Shown here one piece after another: positions 7,427-12,947 of a stretch of DNA of 12,947 nt. The notes beneath the pieces were generated by a model that searched no databases, had not been told where the DNA came from, and worked only from the letters and a program-made list of their open reading frames with translations. The DNA is taken from positions 1 through 12,947 of the forward strand of contig NZ_SPQM01000126.1 in NCBI RefSeq assembly GCF_004570345.1, in the 5' to 3' direction. A program made the position numbers and the translations under genes. The stretch comes from Blastococcus sp. CT_GayMR20. Its GTDB lineage: Bacteria; Actinomycetota; Actinomycetes; Mycobacteriales; Geodermatophilaceae. Position 1 is the stretch's first letter, and each line of letters starts with the position of its first letter.

Positions 7427-9181
7427 ATGTTCGTGCGCTCCCCGTGGCGCACCCACGCCTGGACCGCTCCGCGTGGGGCGCCGGTGGCGCTCGCTGCCGC
7501 TGTGTCGCTGGCTGCGGCAGTGGCGCTCGCCGGCCCGGCCGCGGCCGCGCCCAGCGACCAGCCCGGTGGCACGACCGCCGTCCTCGAGAGCGAGGCGCTC
7601 GACCAGCTGCAGCAGCGCGCGGCCGAGGTGCAGACCGGCCTGCAGGAGCAGCAGGGCGAGGTGGTCGCGGCGCGGCAGGCGCTGACCGACGCCGAGGCCG
7701 GGGTGGCGGCGGCGGAGGGGGTGGTGGCCGACGCCGACGGGGAACTGGCCGGCTACCAGGCGGTGGTCGCGAGCTACGCCTCCGCGATCTACCGGGACGG
7801 CGGCGCGGTCACACCGCTGACGCTCCTGCTCTCCGGTGGCGACCCGGGCGACGTCCTCTCCGCGATGGCCTTCCTCGACGTGGTGGACGCGCACGCCGCC
7901 GAGGTGATCGGAGCCGCCGAGCAGCAGCGCCAGGCCGCCCTGGCCGAGCAGCAGCGCGCGAACGCGGCGCTCGAGCAGGCGCGGGCCCGGGCGGACGAGG
8001 TGGCCGCCCGCGTCGCCGAGCTCGAGGCCGCGGCGACCGCGGTCACCGACGAGCTCGACGCCGCCCTGGGCGAGGTCGACCGGCAGCTGTCCCAGCTGCA
8101 GCGGGAACAGGTCGACGTGAACGACCGGACGGCGGCCAACTGGAAGGCGTACGTCGACGAGCTCACCGCGGCCGGCGTCGCCGGTACGCCTGCGGCCGCG
8201 CTGCGGAACCCGGCGGCCGGGCTCCCCGGGGGCCTCGTGCCCGTGGGGGCCGGTGGCGGTGGAGCGCAGCCGGGCGCCGCGCAGCTCCCGCGCCAGCCGA
8301 CGTCCCTCCTGGTCCTCCCGGGGGAGACCCTCACCGCCGTCTCGGCCGCCATGGAGGCCCTCGGCCGGCCCTACGCGCCCGGCACGGCCGGGCCGGAGTC
8401 GTGGGACTGCGGATCGCTGGTGCAGTCGGTCTACGGCCGCGCCGGGATCGCGCTGCCCGGCACGCAGGACGACCTGTTCGCCGTCACCACCCCTGTCGGC
8501 GCGGCCGACGTGCTGCCCGGCGACCTCGTGTTCCTCGGCAACGCCGAGTCGGGACTGGGTCACGTCGGCGTCGCCCTGGATCCCCAGACCATGCTCGCCG
8601 CCGACGGACGCGCGGGCGCGGTCGTCGTCCGCACCCTGCCCGCCGACCAGGTGCTGGGCATCGGGCGGCCCAGCCTGGGCCAGCGCGCGCCGGTGCCGGC
8701 CCCCGGACCCACCGGCGGCGCGCTCGAGGTCGAGTGCGGCAACACCGTCTATCCGCCGAGCTACGACGGGGCCCGCGCCTGGGGCGGCTATCCCAACGGG
8801 CTGATCCCACCCAGCGCGATGTGCCCCCTGGGCGTGGCCGGGCACGCGCTGCGGTGCGACGCCGCGGCGGCCTACCGGGCGATGTCGACCGCCTTCGCCG
8901 GGGCCTTCGGCACGCCGATCTGCATCACCGACTCCTACCGCACCTACGCCAGTCAGGTGCGGCTCTACGGGCAGAAGCCGGCCCTGGCCGCCGTGCCGGG
9001 CACCAGCAACCACGGGTGGGGGCTGGCCGTCGACCTCTGCGGGGGCATCGAGCAGTTCGGCACCCCGCAGTACAGCTGGATGAAGGCGAACTCGGCGCGC
9101 TTCGGCTTCCTGCACCCCGACTGGGCCGAGCCGGGCCGCGGGCGCGAGGAGCCGTGGCACTGGGAGTTCGCCGGCACCTGA
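7427..9181 (+). CDS. Secreted NlpC/P60 - M15 (VanY-like) peptidoglycan peptidase fusion
   Basis: 584 residues. A signal peptide (1 to about 41, alanine-rich with an AAAA-P cleavage region) exports it. Residues 50-245 are an Ala/Gln/Glu-rich coiled coil of the kind in RipC/PcsB-type hydrolases. Residues 298-415 are an NlpC/P60-like domain with C328 in WDCGSLVQ and H379 in GHVGVA. The usual DCSG is DCGS, and the third triad residue is alanine (A391, in MLAADG where the RipC-like neighbour has MVHAST). Residues 435-582 are an M15 metallopeptidase of the D,D-/L,D-carboxypeptidase type, with zinc ligands H529 and D536 in [10 protein letters not shown] and H578 in EPWHWE, plus catalytic-type E575. 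Five further cysteines (437, 466, 477, 499, 538) could form disulfides. The ATG is supported by AGAGGTGG just upstream. It probably trims peptidoglycan peptides, with the M15 domain the more secure activity. Confidence 0.88.
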   Translation: MFVRSPWRTHAWTAPRGAPVALAAAVSLAAAVALAGPAAAAPSDQPGGTTAVLESEALDQLQQRAAEVQTGLQEQQGEVVAARQALTDAEAGVAAAEGVVADADGELAGYQAVVASYASAIYRDGGAVTPLTLLLSGGDPGDVLSAMAFLDVVDAHAAEVIGAAEQQRQAALAEQQRANAALEQARARADEVAARVAELEAAATAVTDELDAALGEVDRQLSQLQREQVDVNDRTAANWKAYVDELTAAGVAGTPAAALRNPAAGLPGGLVPVGAGGGGAQPGAAQLPRQPTSLLVLPGETLTAVSAAMEALGRPYAPGTAGPESWDCGSLVQSVYGRAGIALPGTQDDLFAVTTPVGAADVLPGDLVFLGNAESGLGHVGVALDPQTMLAADGRAGAVVVRTLPADQVLGIGRPSLGQRAPVPAPGPTGGALEVECGNTVYPPSYDGARAWGGYPNGLIPPSAMCPLGVAGHALRCDAAAAYRAMSTAFAGAFGTPICITDSYRTYASQVRLYGQKPALAAVPGTSNHGWGLAVDLCGGIEQFGTPQYSWMKANSARFGFLHPDWAEPGRGREEPWHWEFAGT

Positions 9182-9197
9182 GGCCGGCCGCGGGGAA

Positions 9198-9220
9198 TTG
9201 TCGGTGGCCCCTCCTACCGT
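9198..9220 (+). promoter_or_regulatory. RecA-NDp/PafBC-type DNA-damage promoter
   Basis: TTGTCGGTG (9198-9206), 8 bases, TACCGT (9215-9220): a complete match to TTGTCRGTG-N8-TANNNT. It begins 16 bases after the stop of the peptidase fusion gene. It would start transcription near 9227, just ahead of the GGAGGAG at 9235-9241 and ATG at 9250. The motif family is known to drive LexA-independent damage induction in actinobacteria; its action here is inferred. Confidence 0.75.
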
Positions 9221-9249
9221 GCGGAACGACTCACGGAGGAGAACCAGAC

Positions 9250-9582
9250 ATGCTGATCGACTGCGACACCTGCACCGCCCGGGGCACGGGCTGCGCCGAC
9301 TGCGTCGTCACCGTCCTGCTGGGCGCACCGCCCGGCTGGCAGAGCACCGACCCGGTGGTGGTCCCGATGACCGCCCGGGTGCGCGTCGGCGACCCCGCTG
9401 CCGAGCCGCCGGCCGGACCGGCCGCGGAGGACGTCGTCGTGCCCCCGCCCGGAGTGGTGGTGGAGTTCGACGACGTCGAGCGGCGTGCGGTCCGGGCCCT
9501 CGCCGACGTCGGCCTCGTGCCCCCGCTGCGACACCGCGAGGGCCACCGGGACGGGCCCGCCGGCGGTCGCCGGACCGGCTGA
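9250..9582 (+). CDS. Small protein with two CxxC pairs, unknown function
   Basis: 110 residues, no signal peptide or membrane segment, so probably cytoplasmic. The N-terminus has C5-x2-C8-x6-C15-x2-C18, a compact metal-knuckle pattern that could bind zinc or act in redox. It is followed by a hydrophobic strand (VVTVLLGAPPGW), a Pro/Ala-rich linker (50-66) and a C-terminal segment VVVEFDDVERRAVRALADVGLVPPL that could fold as a strand plus helix. The Arg/Gly-rich tail looks disordered. The start is secured by GGAGGAG 8 bases before the ATG. Its own RecA-NDp promoter suggests PafBC-dependent induction by DNA damage. I have seen similar short cysteine-motif proteins in actinobacteria but know of no assigned function, so none is given. 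Confidence 0.82.
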   Translation: MLIDCDTCTARGTGCADCVVTVLLGAPPGWQSTDPVVVPMTARVRVGDPAAEPPAGPAAEDVVVPPPGVVVEFDDVERRAVRALADVGLVPPLRHREGHRDGPAGGRRTG

Positions 9583-9588
9583 CGGGTA

Positions 9589-9642
9589 CCGGACGGACCA
9601 GTCCGGGTCAGGTCACATCCCCGTCGTGGAACGCGCCTGACC
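9589..9642 (+). terminator. Possible weak terminator after the CxxC protein gene
   Basis: Seven bases after the stop there is a 6-bp stem, CCGGAC/GTCCGG (9589-9594 with 9601-9606), and an overlapping alternative, GGTCAGG/CCTGACC (9606-9612 with 9636-9642). Neither has a U tract. Placement before the next promoter fits, but stems this short are common in such GC-rich DNA. Confidence 0.3.
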
Positions 9643-9696
9643 TGCGCGAACGCCACGCATCGGGACGTTCGTCACACCCGCCCCAGGAGCCTCCGT

Positions 9697-9725
9697 TTGT
9701 CACGGCAACATCACGGTCGTAGGGT
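9697..9725 (+). promoter_or_regulatory. Sigma-70-like promoter of the riboswitch leader
   Basis: -35 TTGTCA (9697-9702), 17-base spacer, -10 TAGGGT (9720-9725). Start of transcription is predicted near 9732, giving a leader of about 235 bases that holds the whole riboswitch. The upstream box begins TTGTCA, but the spacing is that of an ordinary housekeeping promoter, not of a RecA-NDp element. Confidence 0.65.
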
Positions 9726-9775
9726 CGTCGCCGTTCGACCGAGTGGTCGTCGCCCGCAGAAGGGCGGCCTCGGCC

Positions 9776-9957
9776 GGACACCGCCGAATTGCCCGAGGGC
9801 GTGACATGCGTCCGACGGCGAACCGGGGACCCACCGCAGTCCTGGGGTGAGTTCCCCTGTAGGGCCGGCTCGCCGGTGTGCAGGGGATAGGGCCAGTCTT
9901 CCCAGCCCGAACCCGTCAGCTAACTCGGTAGGCGGTTGCAGAGGAAGAAACGGAGAG
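9776..9957 (+). promoter_or_regulatory. ydaO/yuaA-type c-di-AMP riboswitch
   Basis: Recognised by its conserved blocks in order: a CGCCGAATT 5' segment (from about 9780), ACCGGGGACCCACCG (9822-9836), TGGGGTGA (9843-9850), and the 3' signature CCCGAACCCGTCAGCTAAC (9906-9924) followed by CGGTAGGCGG and the purine-rich GGAAGAAACGGAGAG. The class (Rfam ydaO-yuaA) binds c-di-AMP, generally lowers expression when ligand is bound, and in actinobacteria typically precedes cell-wall hydrolase genes, as here. Outer limits are approximate. The 3' end runs into the ribosome-binding region of the next gene, so control of translation or of termination is possible. Confidence 0.87.
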
Positions 9958-9966
9958 CCGCCGCTC

Positions 9967-11052
9967 GTGGCGACCCCACACGCCGTACTGCCGCACGCCC
10001 TCGAACAGCTCAGCACCGATTCCCCGGCCGGTCGCGCTCGTCCCGGTCACGTCGGATGGCTGCGTTCCGGACTCCTCCTCGGGGCCACCGCGGCGCTCAC
10101 GCTGACCGTTCTCCCGGGCACCGCCGCTGCCGTCCCGGGTGACGCGACCACAGCCGCGGAAGCCGCTCAGCGCGTCGCGGACGCCGAGCACCAGCTCGAG
10201 GTCGTCACCGAGCAGTTGAACGAGGCCAAGGTCCGGCTCGAGCAGCAGCAGGCGGCCGTCGCCGGCGCCGAGCAGGCGGCGGCGGAGGCCCAGCAGCAGC
10301 TCGTCGCCCTCGACGGGCAGATCCGCCAGCTCGCGCGGTCGGCGTACACGAGCGAGGGGTTGTCCCACCTCGACGTGCTGCTGACCAGCGATTCCGCCGA
10401 CGAGTTGCTGCACCAGATGGGCACTCTCGACGCCATCGCCGGGTACACCAGCGACTCCCTGGCCGAGGTCGCCCTCGCCTCCGAGCAGGCCGAGTCCGCC
10501 GAGGCGGCCGCTGATGCAGCACAGACGGAGGCGCAGCGGTCGGTCGATCAGATCGCTGCGCAGCAGCAGGACCTCGAGGCCCAGATCGCCGACTTCCAGC
10601 GCCAGTACGCGGCGCTGAGCGCTCCGCAGCAGCAGGCGGTCAGCCAGGCGCATGGGGGCACCCAGGTGCAGGCGGTGCCGACCGGGGTCGGGGCTCCCAG
10701 CGGCGCCGCCCAGGTGGCCGTGGAAACGGCGCTGGCCCAGGTCGGCGACCCCTACGTCTGGGGCGCCGGCGGTCCGAACGCGTTCGACTGCTCGGGCCTG
10801 ACGCAGTACGCGTACTCGGCGGCCGGGGTGAGCCTGCCGCACTCGAGCAGCAGCCAGTCGCGGATGGGCTCACCGGTCGCTGTCTCCGACCTCCAGCCGG
10901 GGGATCTGCTCTTCTACTACAGCCCCACCAGCCACGTCGCCATGTATGTCGGCAACGGCAAGATGGTGCACGCGTCGACGTCGAGCAAGCCCGTCATGGT
11001 CGTCGACTTCAACTCGATGAGCGGATTCACCCACGCCCGTCGCATCGGCTGA
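9967..11052 (+). CDS. ripC: RipC-like NlpC/P60 D,L-endopeptidase
   Basis: 361 residues from GTG 9967, with GGAG 11 bases upstream. A signal peptide (hydrophobic core 35-50, cleavage near TAAA-VPG at 55) exports it. Residues 60-225 form a Gln/Ala-rich coiled coil interrupted by a short segment (127-165, SEGLSHLDVLLTSDSADELL). Residues 245-361 are an NlpC/P60 domain with C275 in FDCSGL, H323 in SHVAMYVG and H335 in MVHAS, a complete Cys-His-His triad. The family cleaves D-Glu-mDAP bonds in peptidoglycan stems. Coiled-coil architecture and the pimB' and exonuclease neighbours match M. tuberculosis RipC (Rv2190c), whose activity is stimulated by FtsX at division. The upstream c-di-AMP riboswitch is its apparent control. 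The frame remains open back to 9847, inside the riboswitch, and that start is rejected. Confidence 0.88.
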   Translation: MATPHAVLPHALEQLSTDSPAGRARPGHVGWLRSGLLLGATAALTLTVLPGTAAAVPGDATTAAEAAQRVADAEHQLEVVTEQLNEAKVRLEQQQAAVAGAEQAAAEAQQQLVALDGQIRQLARSAYTSEGLSHLDVLLTSDSADELLHQMGTLDAIAGYTSDSLAEVALASEQAESAEAAADAAQTEAQRSVDQIAAQQQDLEAQIADFQRQYAALSAPQQQAVSQAHGGTQVQAVPTGVGAPSGAAQVAVETALAQVGDPYVWGAGGPNAFDCSGLTQYAYSAAGVSLPHSSSSQSRMGSPVAVSDLQPGDLLFYYSPTSHVAMYVGNGKMVHASTSSKPVMVVDFNSMSGFTHARRIG

Positions 11053-11081
11053 GAACGGCCCCTGCCCCTGCAGGCGGCCGC

Positions 11082-11123
11082 GGCGAGGGCCGGTGATCCC
11101 GTCCGGGGTCACCGGCCCTCGCC
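11082..11123 (+). terminator. Long GC hairpin terminator
   Basis: A perfect 15-bp stem, GGCGAGGGCCGGTGA (11082-11096) with its complement at 11109-11123. Inner CCC/GGG pairs and one G-U extend it to 19 pairs with a four-base loop. It begins 29 bases after the RipC-like stop. There is no U tract, as is usual for actinobacterial I-shaped terminators. Confidence 0.75.
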
Positions 11124-11130
11124 CGCTCAG

Positions 11131-11136
11131 TAGGAT
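11131..11136 (+). promoter_or_regulatory. Candidate -10 box of the M48-pimB' operon
   Basis: TAGGAT fits the actinobacterial TANNNT -10 and lies 7 bases after the terminator. No good -35 is seen; the position 17 bases upstream falls in the terminator stem (GTCACC). Transcription from about 11143 would leave a leader of about ten bases before GTG 11154, with a CGCCC/GGGCG hairpin (11137-11150) and no clear Shine-Dalgarno. Confidence 0.4.
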
Positions 11137-11153
11137 CGCCCGGGTGGGCGAGC

Positions 11154-12431
11154 GTGCGGGCTGACGCGGGCGGCCGTCGCGCAGCGCTGGTCACGGCCGT
11201 CGTCCTCGGTGCCGCGCTCGTCCTCGTGATCGTCCTGCGGACGCCGTGGGACGTGCTCGCCGTCCCGCCGGGTGGCCGCACTCAGGTCGATCCCACCGGT
11301 GGCCTGACCGCCGACCAGCTCCGGCGGGCCGAGTCGTTCGCCGCCGCTCTCCGGCCCGCGTCGCTGGTGTCCCTGCTGCTGGGCCTCACCGTCTCCGCCG
11401 TCCTCGCGCTCACCCGGCTGGGCGGTCGCCTCGTCCGCGCCGTCGCCGCGCCGCTCGGCGGAGGCTGGGCCTGGCAGGTCCTCCTGGGTGTCCTCGCCCT
11501 CGCTGTGGTCGGGCGGCTGGTGACGCTGCCCTTGTCGGCGTACGGGGAGGTGGTCCGCCACCGCTACGGGCTGTCCACCCGCAGCTGGGCGCTCTGGCTC
11601 CGGGACGTCGCCGTCTCCACCGCCATCGACGCGGCCCTCACCGCGCTCGGGCTGCTCGCGCTGGTCTGGCTCGCCCGCCGGGTGCCGCGGACCTGGTGGG
11701 CGTGGGCGGGCGCCGGTGCGGCGTCCCTGGTGGTGGTCGGCTCGTTCCTCTGGCCGGTCCTCATGGAGCCCGCCTTCAACACGTTCACGCCGCTGGAGTC
11801 CGGGCAGCTGCGCACCGACCTGCTCGCCCTGGCGGACGAGAACGGCACGCCGGTCGAGGACGTGCTGGTCTCCGACGCCTCGCGCCGGACGACGGCCCTG
11901 AACGCCTACGTCTCCGGCTTCGGGTCCACCCGCCGGATCGTCGTCTACGACACGGTCCTCGACCGGCTGCCCGACGACCAGGTCGAGTCGATCGTCGCCC
12001 ACGAGCTCGGCCACGTGGCCACCGACGACGTCCTCACCGGGACTCTGATCGGCGCGCTCGGCGCAGGTGCCGGCGTCGCGGCGCTCGGGTGGCTGCTCAC
12101 CTCGCGCCGCGTGCTGCGCCGCGCCGGGGCCGAGTCCGTCGGCGACCCGCGCGTCGTGCCGCTCCTCCTCTTCCTGCTGGCCGTCGGCACGCTCGCCTCC
12201 ACGCCGGTGCAGAACCTCGTCTCCCGGCACGTGGAGGCACGGGCCGACGTCCATGCCCTGGACCTCACGGCCGACCCGGCGGCCTTCGTCGACATGCAGC
12301 GCGATCTGGCGGTCACGAACCTGTCCGATCCCGACCCGCCGGTGGCCTGGCAGTGGTTCTTCGGGTCCCACCCCACGGCGGCGCAGCGGGTGGCCATGGC
12401 TGCCGACTGGGAACGGCTGGCCGGACAGTGA
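11154..12431 (+). CDS. M48 (Ste24/CAAX-protease-like) membrane metalloprotease
   Basis: 425 residues from GTG 11154. Hydrophobic segments near 11-28, 68-86, 106-126, 155-174, 182-203, 296-314 and 333-350 make it an integral membrane protein. The N-terminal region carries the M48_N-type motif HRYGLSTRSWALWLRD (136-151). The catalytic core has HELGH (283-287: zinc ligands H283 and H287, catalytic E284), the third-ligand glutamate E361 in SRHVEARAD, and a C-terminal SHPTAAQR motif. Family members cleave membrane proteins or prenylated-type peptides; the substrate here is unknown. The stop codon overlaps the mannosyltransferase start (GTGA, 12428-12431), indicating translational coupling. The start is less certain than the rest because no ribosome binding site is obvious. 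Confidence 0.9.
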   Translation: MRADAGGRRAALVTAVVLGAALVLVIVLRTPWDVLAVPPGGRTQVDPTGGLTADQLRRAESFAAALRPASLVSLLLGLTVSAVLALTRLGGRLVRAVAAPLGGGWAWQVLLGVLALAVVGRLVTLPLSAYGEVVRHRYGLSTRSWALWLRDVAVSTAIDAALTALGLLALVWLARRVPRTWWAWAGAGAASLVVVGSFLWPVLMEPAFNTFTPLESGQLRTDLLALADENGTPVEDVLVSDASRRTTALNAYVSGFGSTRRIVVYDTVLDRLPDDQVESIVAHELGHVATDDVLTGTLIGALGAGAGVAALGWLLTSRRVLRRAGAESVGDPRVVPLLLFLLAVGTLASTPVQNLVSRHVEARADVHALDLTADPAAFVDMQRDLAVTNLSDPDPPVAWQWFFGSHPTAAQRVAMAADWERLAGQ

Positions 12432-12947
12432 ACCGGACGCTCGTCGTCACCAACGACTTCCCGCCCCGGCAGGGCGGCATCCAGACCTTCGTGGCCGCGC
12501 TGCTGGCCCGGCGGCCGCCGGAGTCGATCGTGGTCCTGGCCTCCCGGGCGCCGGGCTGGGAGGAGTACGACGCGGCGCTGCCCTATCCCGTCGTCCGGTA
12601 CCCGACCGGCATGCTGCTGCCCACCGGTGGCGTGGCGCGCACGGCGGCCGAGCTGGCCCGGCGGCACGGGTGCGACAGCTCCCTGTTCGGCGCGGCGGCG
12701 CCGCTGGGCCTGATCGCCCCCGCGCTGCGGTCGGCCGGCGTGGGTCACCTGGTCGGCATCACGCACGGCCACGAGACGGGCTGGGTGGCCCTGCCGGGTC
12801 CCCGCCAGCTGATGCAGCGCATCGCCGGGCACCTCGACGTCCTCACCTACATCAGCGAGTACACCCGCGGCCGGCTGGCGCCGGCGCTCGCGGACCGCAC
12901 CCGCATGGCGCAGCTGTCACCCGGGGTGGACGTCGACCGGTTCACCC
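12428..12947 (+). CDS. pimB': PimB'-like GT4 mannosyltransferase, N-terminal part
   Basis: The first 173 codons of a GT-B glycosyltransferase, running off the window. The opening VVTNDFPPRQGGIQTF contains the family's glycine-rich loop (G16-G17). LFGAAAPLGLIAPALRSAG (86-104) and ITHGHETGW (111-119, with the likely catalytic histidine H115) follow, and SPGVDVDRF (164-172) is the hinge leading to the donor-binding domain. This pattern closely resembles PimB' (Rv2188c), which adds the second mannose from GDP-mannose to phosphatidylinositol monomannoside on the inner face of the membrane, early in lipomannan and lipoarabinomannan synthesis. Another GT4 acceptor specificity cannot be excluded without the C-terminal half. 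It starts at GTG, overlapping the M48 stop by four bases. Confidence 0.8.
   Translation, partial: MNRTLVVTNDFPPRQGGIQTFVAALLARRPPESIVVLASRAPGWEEYDAALPYPVVRYPTGMLLPTGGVARTAAELARRHGCDSSLFGAAAPLGLIAPALRSAGVGHLVGITHGHETGWVALPGPRQLMQRIAGHLDVLTYISEYTRGRLAPALADRTRMAQLSPGVDVDRFT

Larger units (their letters stand above)
6563..12947 (-). repeat. Right arm of a 6385-bp perfect inverted repeat
   Basis: This is the mirror copy of 1-6385. Its genes are described in full below. The left-arm entries are the same genes on the opposite strand and should not be counted as independent paralogues until the palindrome is shown to be real. Confidence 0.97.

Noticed and set aside
9697..9725. A third RecA-NDp promoter at TTGTCACGG before the riboswitch
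   Set aside because: TTGTCA is followed by CGG, not GTG, and no TANNNT lies 8 bases after the 9-base element. The box 17 bases away fits a housekeeping promoter better.
9847..9966. Extended N-terminus of the RipC-like protein from GTG 9847
   Set aside because: Those 40 codons are the conserved c-di-AMP riboswitch sequence, and the signal peptide follows properly from GTG 9967.
1..12947. Inverted repeat as a composite transposon or integrative element
   Set aside because: There is no transposase, integrase or terminal repeat. Both arms carry conserved chromosomal envelope genes and the symmetry runs to the window ends.

Overview
The window is a single giant inverted repeat. Bases 1-6385 are the reverse complement of bases 6563-12947, so base i pairs with base 12948-i, and both window ends are in register. 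A 177-base unique spacer (6386-6562) lies between the arms. Only about 6.5 kb of independent sequence is therefore present. I saw no mismatch in the stretches compared by eye, and every reading frame of one arm has a partner in the other with the same translation. The simplest explanation is a fold-back chimera: an amplification or library inversion at a short microhomology, or an assembler that walked one unitig out and back on the other strand. A genuine recent inverted duplication cannot be excluded from sequence alone.

The DNA is very GC-rich, with GTG starts and actinobacterial regulatory signals (RecA-NDp/PafBC-type promoter, ydaO-type c-di-AMP riboswitch, GC-rich I-shaped terminator). 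The genes are a RipC-like NlpC/P60 hydrolase, a PimB'-like mannosyltransferase and a DEDDh exonuclease/GIY-YIG fusion. In Mycobacterium tuberculosis the comparable neighbourhood, from memory, is Rv2188c (pimB'), Rv2190c (ripC) and Rv2191. The window is an actinobacterium, perhaps a Geodermatophilaceae-like one; the family is a guess.

Layout of the right arm, mirrored in the left. (1) DEDDh exonuclease with the start of a GIY-YIG nuclease domain, minus strand, 5' end near 7217, cut off by the fold-back in the spacer. (2) A divergent intergenic region with an 18-base palindrome and CCAGG-type repeats. (3) A secreted NlpC/P60 plus M15 peptidase fusion, 7427-9181. (4) A 110-residue protein with two CxxC pairs, 9250-9582, behind an excellent RecA-NDp promoter. 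(5) A sigma-70-like promoter and c-di-AMP riboswitch, 9697-9957, controlling (6) a RipC-like endopeptidase, 9967-11052. (7) A strong hairpin terminator. (8) A membrane M48 metalloprotease, 11154-12431, overlapping by four bases (9) a PimB'-like mannosyltransferase that runs off the end.

Functionally the locus combines cell-envelope building and remodelling (mannosylated phosphatidylinositol, peptidoglycan hydrolysis, membrane protein turnover) with DNA-damage signals. Two genes carry PafBC-type promoter motifs, and the riboswitch ligand c-di-AMP is made in actinobacteria by DisA, a DNA-integrity scanning enzyme. The idea that this locus ties DNA integrity to wall hydrolysis is my inference, not an established system.
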